Assembly: GCA_014297435.1 (NCBI GenBank)
Contig: JACOQA010000001.1
Location: forward strand, 1-64,000
Direction of reading: 5' to 3'
DNA: 64,000 nt
Source: Candidatus Nanohaloarchaea archaeon
GTDB taxonomy: Archaea; Nanohalarchaeota; Nanosalinia; Nanosalinales; Nanosalinaceae
Shown here: positions 60,209 to 64,000 of the stretch, one piece after another
Numbering within the stretch: the stretch's first letter is position 1
Layout of the letters: the number at the start of each line of letters is the position of its first letter
Notes under the pieces: generated by a model
Seen by the model: the letters and a program-made list of their open reading frames with translations, nothing else
Databases searched by the model: none
What the model was told of the DNA's origin: nothing
Position numbers and translations under genes: made by a program

Positions 60209-61036
60209 ATGGTATCTCTTCCTCCGCAACTTACCAACAAAATTGAACTAATAGGCTTCTCAATCTCCCCACAAATCATAATTGTAGCTCTTCTAGTCGT
60301 TTTCGGCGGCTGGGTGGCTAACAAGATATCAAATGTCTTTATCCAAAGAGCAGTAAAAAGGAGAGGTGGTGACTTGCATGCAGCAGTTACGGGGAAGAAG
60401 ATATCAGCTTACATCATATACACATTAACGTTTATAGTCCTTCTAGGCGTATTTGGAGTACCTCTAACTTCACTTGGTGCGGTAGTAGGTCTTGTAGGTT
60501 TAGGGCTTTCCTTCGCCCTGAAAGACATGATTGCCAACTTCATTTCAGGGGTCTTTATCCTTGCGAACGGAGAGTTCAAGATAGGAGATCAGATCGAGGT
60601 CGCTGGAGAGGAAGGCACCATCAAGGATATTAAGATCCGAGCGACCGATATCAAAACCTTTGATGGACGAAAAGTAATCGTTCCGAACTCACAGCTCTAC
60701 AGCGATGTAGTTATCAACAACACAGCTTACGATGAAAGAAGGTTCGAGGTCGTAGTCGGAATAGGTTACGATGACGATATTGAGAAGGCAAAGGAACTTG
60801 CTTTCGAAGCATTGGAGGAAGCAGAAGGAATAGAAGCTGAACCCGAACCTCAAGTCTTAGTTAATGAGCTAGGAGGGTCTTCTGTTAATCTGAAGCTTAG
60901 AGGCTGGACTAAACCGACCAGAGCGAGTCAGGTAAAGGCTTCGTCTGAACTAACTCAACTCGTCAAGGAAAAGTACGATGGAGCAGGAATAGACATTCCG
61001 TATCCAATCAGAACAGTTTACATGAACGAGGAATAA
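60209..61036 (+). CDS. mscS: MscS mechanosensitive channel
   Basis: 275 aa, the standard MscS size. Three membrane helices are followed by the pore-lining helix 3 (GLVGLGLSFALKDMIANFIS), the beta domain (FKIGDQIEVAGEEGTIKDIKIRATDIKTFDGRKV with PNSQL) and an alpha/beta domain. It opens on membrane tension and protects against osmotic downshock. It differs from the fused channel at 34989 in having a complete, ordinary architecture. A GGGAG/CTCCC hairpin and T-run follow its stop. Confidence 0.92.
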   Translation: MVSLPPQLTNKIELIGFSISPQIIIVALLVVFGGWVANKISNVFIQRAVKRRGGDLHAAVTGKKISAYIIYTLTFIVLLGVFGVPLTSLGAVVGLVGLGLSFALKDMIANFISGVFILANGEFKIGDQIEVAGEEGTIKDIKIRATDIKTFDGRKVIVPNSQLYSDVVINNTAYDERRFEVVVGIGYDDDIEKAKELAFEALEEAEGIEAEPEPQVLVNELGGSSVNLKLRGWTKPTRASQVKASSELTQLVKEKYDGAGIDIPYPIRTVYMNEE

Positions 61037-61040
61037 GGAA

Positions 61041-61069
61041 GGGAGTTACCTCCCTGTTTCCCATTTTTT
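61041..61069 (+). terminator. Hairpin plus T-tract after mscS
   Basis: GGGAG-TTAC-CTCCC (61041-61054) is followed by TTTTTT (61063-61069). A T-tract is sufficient for termination in many archaea; the hairpin is a bacterial-style addition. It separates mscS from the thioredoxin gene. Confidence 0.5.
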
Positions 61070-61096
61070 CTTAAGCCTTCCATTCAAACCTGAGGT

Positions 61097-61408
61097 ATGC
61101 CAACCAATATTGATTCCGAGAAGATGGAGGATATCAAAAATTCTGATGAGACATGGGTAGTGGATTTCTGGGCTGAATGGTGCGGTCCCTGCAAAAAACT
61201 GGCGCCAAGATTCGAAGAAGTCTCCGAAGAACTGGACTCAGTCAACTTTGGAAAAGTCGATATGGAAGAGAACCAACAGATCGGAACCAGCGAAGGAATA
61301 AGAGCCCTTCCCACGCTCGTAATATACAGTGATGGTGAGGAAGTCGCGAGAAAGAGTGGCTTGATGAAGAAAGAAGAGTTGAAGAACTGGATTCAGGAAA
61401 AAGCCTAG
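61097..61408 (+). CDS. trxA: Thioredoxin
   Basis: 103 aa. The active site is WAEWCGPCKKLAP with the CGPC pair, and the cis-proline loop is GIRALPTLVIYSDGEE. It reduces disulphides and would supply electrons to the PrxQ peroxidase. A short GAGGT sequence before the ATG is a Shine-Dalgarno site. It converges with the AK6 gene with a four-base overlap. Confidence 0.92.
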   Translation: MPTNIDSEKMEDIKNSDETWVVDFWAEWCGPCKKLAPRFEEVSEELDSVNFGKVDMEENQQIGTSEGIRALPTLVIYSDGEEVARKSGLMKKEELKNWIQEKA

Positions 61409-61905
61409 AGATACTCTGTCCAGTCAACACTTCCGAAACCGGTTTCCCCGTTTTCTACCTTCTCTATTACTTCTTCTGCAACGCGTTCAGCGCTTCTCTC
61501 TGTAGTATCAACTTCTATAATATCATCTTGTTTATGGACAGCTTCTGAAAGTATTATATCCAGTATCTCGGACTCAACATTCTCCTCAATCTTTTGCTCA
61601 GAGTAATCTCGGGTAGAAAGTCTTTCACGTAGTTCCTCAGGGTTGCATCTTAGGGCTATACAGTAATCTGCTTCGAAATGGTGCGAGAGATGACCTTCAA
61701 TTACAATATCTTTTTCTCTATCAATTTCTTTTTCCAGTGCTTCAACCATTTCCGGGATATCGACTTCGAACTCATCTCCTGGTTCTCCAAGACCTCTCTG
61801 CTTCACGAACTTAGTAAGATCTACTACTTCAAAGCCTTCGTTCTTCAGGTTCTCTGCGACTGAGGTTTTTCCGGTTCCGGGCGTCCCGGTTAATGCTATG
61901 ATCAT
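61405..61905 (-). CDS. AK6/Fap7-like adenylate kinase
   Basis: 166 aa from the ATG at 61905; longer readings add an implausible N-terminus. P-loop ALTGTPGTGKTSVAENLK, NMP-binding lid with DIPEMVEALEKEI, and the LRCNPEELRERLSTRDYSEQKIEENVESEI core with the family Arg-rich region. AK6 family enzymes are adenylate kinases linked to late 40S/30S ribosome maturation (Fap7). It is divergent from the RFC small-subunit gene, about 50 bases apart, sharing a promoter region. Confidence 0.88.
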   Translation of the reverse strand: MIIALTGTPGTGKTSVAENLKNEGFEVVDLTKFVKQRGLGEPGDEFEVDIPEMVEALEKEIDREKDIVIEGHLSHHFEADYCIALRCNPEELRERLSTRDYSEQKIEENVESEILDIILSEAVHKQDDIIEVDTTERSAERVAEEVIEKVENGETGFGSVDWTEYL

Positions 61906-61958
61906 AGTTTCAAAGCGGGATTGGAAAGAATAAAAGGTTGGTTTCCAGAACTTTAGGT

Positions 61959-62906
61959 ATGATTGAAGTTTGGACGGAAAAGTACAGACCTGACACACTT
62001 TCGGAAGTCGTCGGACAGGAAAAAATAGTAGACAGGCTTTCAGCCTTCGAAGACAGAGGTTCAATACCTCACCTAATGTTCACGGGTCCAGCAGGAACAG
62101 GAAAGACAACGTGCGCTATTGCATTAGCTAAGGATATCTACGGCGATGAATGGAAGCAAAACTTCATGGAGACAAACGCCTCAGATGAGAGAGGTATTGA
62201 TGTCGTAAGGGAGAAGATCAAAGACTTCGCACGTACAAAGGCAGTTAATGCCGAGTTCAAGATAATCTTTCTTGACGAAGCTGACGCACTCACTCAAGAT
62301 GCACAGCAAGCTTTGAGGAGAACTATGGAGCAGTTTTCGGAGAACTGCAGATTTATTCTCTCATGCAACTACTCGTCCAAAATTATCGATCCGATACAGT
62401 CCCGCTGCTCCGTCTTCCGCTTTAATAGGCTTGAAGAAGAAAAAGTAAAAGAATATATCAAGAGAATAGCAGAAAATGAAGGATTCAAGGTTTCCGAGGA
62501 GGCTGTTAACGCTGTCTTACGTGTTTCAGATGGTGATCTTAGAAGAGTTACCAACGTTCTACAGACAGCTTCGATGGAGAACGACAAGGTTGAGGAAGAT
62601 GACATTTACGGCGCTGCAGCATCTCTAAGACCTGAGGAAATTAATGAAGTCCTTGAAAAAGCTTTAGATGGGGAATTTATGGATGCACGTGATCAGCTTT
62701 CAGGACTTATGATTGATCGAGGGCTTGACGGACAGGACGTTATAAACGCGATCCATAGGGAGGTTCTTGATCTTGAAATCTCAGATGAAGGAAAACTTAG
62801 GATCATCGATAACTTGGGAGAGTTCGAGTTCAGAATTGCGGAAGGCGGATCAAGTGATATACAGATCGAAGCACTTCTAGCCAAAATCGCAGATCTCGAT
62901 GAGTAA
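61959..62906 (+). CDS. rfcS: Replication factor C small subunit
   Basis: 315 aa from the ATG at 61959, giving MIEVWTEKYRPDTL, the normal RFC start. AAA+ clamp loader: Walker A GPAGTGKTTCAIAL, Walker B IIFLDEADALTQDAQQALRRTME (RFC box with the SRC motif QSRCSVFRF), and the C-terminal collar. Four copies with one large subunit load PCNA. The large subunit follows after six bases, forming an operon. Confidence 0.95.
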   Translation: MIEVWTEKYRPDTLSEVVGQEKIVDRLSAFEDRGSIPHLMFTGPAGTGKTTCAIALAKDIYGDEWKQNFMETNASDERGIDVVREKIKDFARTKAVNAEFKIIFLDEADALTQDAQQALRRTMEQFSENCRFILSCNYSSKIIDPIQSRCSVFRFNRLEEEKVKEYIKRIAENEGFKVSEEAVNAVLRVSDGDLRRVTNVLQTASMENDKVEEDDIYGAAASLRPEEINEVLEKALDGEFMDARDQLSGLMIDRGLDGQDVINAIHREVLDLEISDEGKLRIIDNLGEFEFRIAEGGSSDIQIEALLAKIADLDE

Positions 62907-62912
62907 CTGACT

Positions 62913-64000
62913 ATGTGGGTAGAAAAGTATAGACCGGAAAGCCTCGATGAGTATCGAGGAGCGAAGAAAGAAAAGAAGAAGCTGAAAGAATGGGCGGAAG
63001 ACTGGGAAAAAGGCGATGGTCCTGCCATGCTTCACGGTCCGGCAGGAACAGGAAAAACCTCTCTTGTTGAAGCTCTGGCAAACGACCTTGATCTTGAAAT
63101 GGTCGAGACGAACGCCTCTGATGTTAGGACGAAGAAAAAACTGAAGAAGGAGTTGAAAGAGGCAACAAGACAAAAATCATTCTTTGGAGGTCAGAAGCTG
63201 ATTCTGATAGACGAAGTTGATGGAATGGGGTCAACTGACAGAGGCGGTACTCAAGAACTCAATAGAATTGTGGACGAAACACGTTTCCCAGTGGTTATGA
63301 CGGCTAACGATGCCTATGATTCAAAGATCCGTAGTCTAAAGAATAAATCTAAGATGATTGAGATAGGGAAAGTCCATACAAACTCGATTAATGCACATCT
63401 GAAGAAAATACTTGAAAACGAAGGTGTCGAGTATGAAGATGGCGCAGTAAAGCGTATCGCAAGACAGGCGAACGGGCAAATGCGCTCAGCTATAAATGAT
63501 CTTGAGGCGGCTGCTGCAGGACAGGAAGAACTAGCCAAAGATGATTTACAGGCGATAGGTGTAAGAGATAATGAACAGGAGATCTTTGATGCTTTGAAGA
63601 TGGTTTTTAAGACCGATAGCGCTTCTACAGCTAAGAGAGCTACTGATAACCTTGATGAGGACGCAGATACCTTCCTCCAATGGATAAGGGAGAACGTTCC
63701 ACGTGAATATGAAAGATCAGAAGATATCTCTTCTGCATATAACTGGGTTTCAAAAGCAGATATATTTAACGGAAGAATTCATATAAGGCAGAACTGGAAA
63801 CTGCTGAAATACGTCTATCTCTACTCTACAGTCGGAGTAGCGCTTTCGAAGCGGCAGAAATACAAAGGCTGGACTAAGTACCAGTATCCTTCAAAGATCC
63901 GGAAGATGGGCAGTTCGAAAGCAGCACGTAACCAGATGGACTCGGTTTCGAAGAAGATAGGTGAAAAACTACATATCTCCATGAGGGAGTCAAAGTCGAC
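62913..64000 (+). CDS. rfcL: Replication factor C large subunit, 3' part outside window
   Basis: The first 362 codons are visible and open to the window end. It begins MWVEKYRPESLDEYRGAKKE, with Walker A GPAGTGKTSLVEAL, the sensor region ETNASDVRTKKKL, Walker B LILIDEVDGMGSTDRGG and a later Arg-rich collar (RRAM-type helices, SQYNWV-like ISSAYNWVSKAD). It pairs with RfcS to load PCNA onto primed DNA. The C-terminal tail lies outside the window. It starts six bases after rfcS. Confidence 0.93.
   Translation, partial: MWVEKYRPESLDEYRGAKKEKKKLKEWAEDWEKGDGPAMLHGPAGTGKTSLVEALANDLDLEMVETNASDVRTKKKLKKELKEATRQKSFFGGQKLILIDEVDGMGSTDRGGTQELNRIVDETRFPVVMTANDAYDSKIRSLKNKSKMIEIGKVHTNSINAHLKKILENEGVEYEDGAVKRIARQANGQMRSAINDLEAAAAGQEELAKDDLQAIGVRDNEQEIFDALKMVFKTDSASTAKRATDNLDEDADTFLQWIRENVPREYERSEDISSAYNWVSKADIFNGRIHIRQNWKLLKYVYLYSTVGVALSKRQKYKGWTKYQYPSKIRKMGSSKAARNQMDSVSKKIGEKLHISMRESKS

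Noticed and set aside
61097-61408. Split of the antisense frame at 61084-61430 as a second gene
   Set aside because: Thioredoxin with CGPC active site occupies this region on the plus strand.
1-64000. CRISPR array
   Set aside because: No regularly spaced direct repeats were seen in any gap; all gaps are short.

Overview
The window is a compact stretch of an archaeal chromosome. Archaeal-type information genes (TFB, Rpo7, Spt4, aIF2-gamma, eS1, eS6, eS24, eS31, uS15, RFC, Kae1/Bud32), strongly Asp/Glu-rich proteins, moderate GC and paired K+ uptake and cation/H+ antiporter genes suggest a salt-adapted archaeon. A small DPANN lineage such as Nanohaloarchaeota is the best guess. This is inference from gene content; no rRNA is present. 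Genes are tightly packed, often overlapping by 4-8 bases, and no gap exceeds 300 bases. Many first genes have an AT-rich box about 24-30 bases before the start codon, as expected for leaderless archaeal transcripts.

Layout. 1-0.9 kb: a secreted BspA-like repeat protein (cut by the window edge) and a pilin-like protein, then tRNA-Pro. 1.0-10 kb: TFB, a membrane protein, an smc-scpA-scpB-rqcH set with an unusually short SMC, and a cell-wall-binding-repeat surface protein. 10-15 kb: two unknown proteins around a dUTPase/dCTP deaminase, a C/D box guide RNA, a MATE exporter, small proteins, and tRNA-Leu(CAA) with a 40-base insertion in its D-loop. 15-21 kb: PrxQ, the uS15-RecJ-kinase-eS1 group and two PH-domain membrane proteins. 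21-28 kb: an overlapping operon sua5-antiporter-antiporter-bud32, then two unknown genes and kae1. 28-30 kb: an IS200/IS605-type tnpB element without tnpA, inserted against eS31.

30-38 kb holds the old archaeal cluster eS6 / aIF2-gamma / PIN / Rpo7 / Spt4 / eS24 / eS31, interrupted by an unusual block: an MscS-like channel carrying a C39-peptidase-like domain without its cysteine, and three ATP-grasp genes. 38-47 kb: TrkH/TrkA, photolyase, a large Asp-rich surface protein, an HTH regulator, a probable histone-fold protein with a C-terminal coiled coil, small proteins and an MFS transporter. 47-60 kb: a long minus-strand run with a PdeM-like phosphoesterase, DUF58, MoxR, two small membrane/coiled-coil proteins, two BatA/vWA proteins, an Lhr helicase, a membrane protein and an E1-like enzyme. 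60-64 kb: MscS channel, thioredoxin, AK6-type kinase and both RFC subunits (the large one cut by the window end).

Best candidates for something undescribed: the MscS/pseudo-C39 plus ATP-grasp block; the coiled-coil histone-like protein; the D-loop insertion in tRNA-Leu; the C/D guide RNA with an internal hairpin; the co-transcription of t6A genes with tandem antiporters; and two genes whose N-termini appear to start at AUU or AUC.
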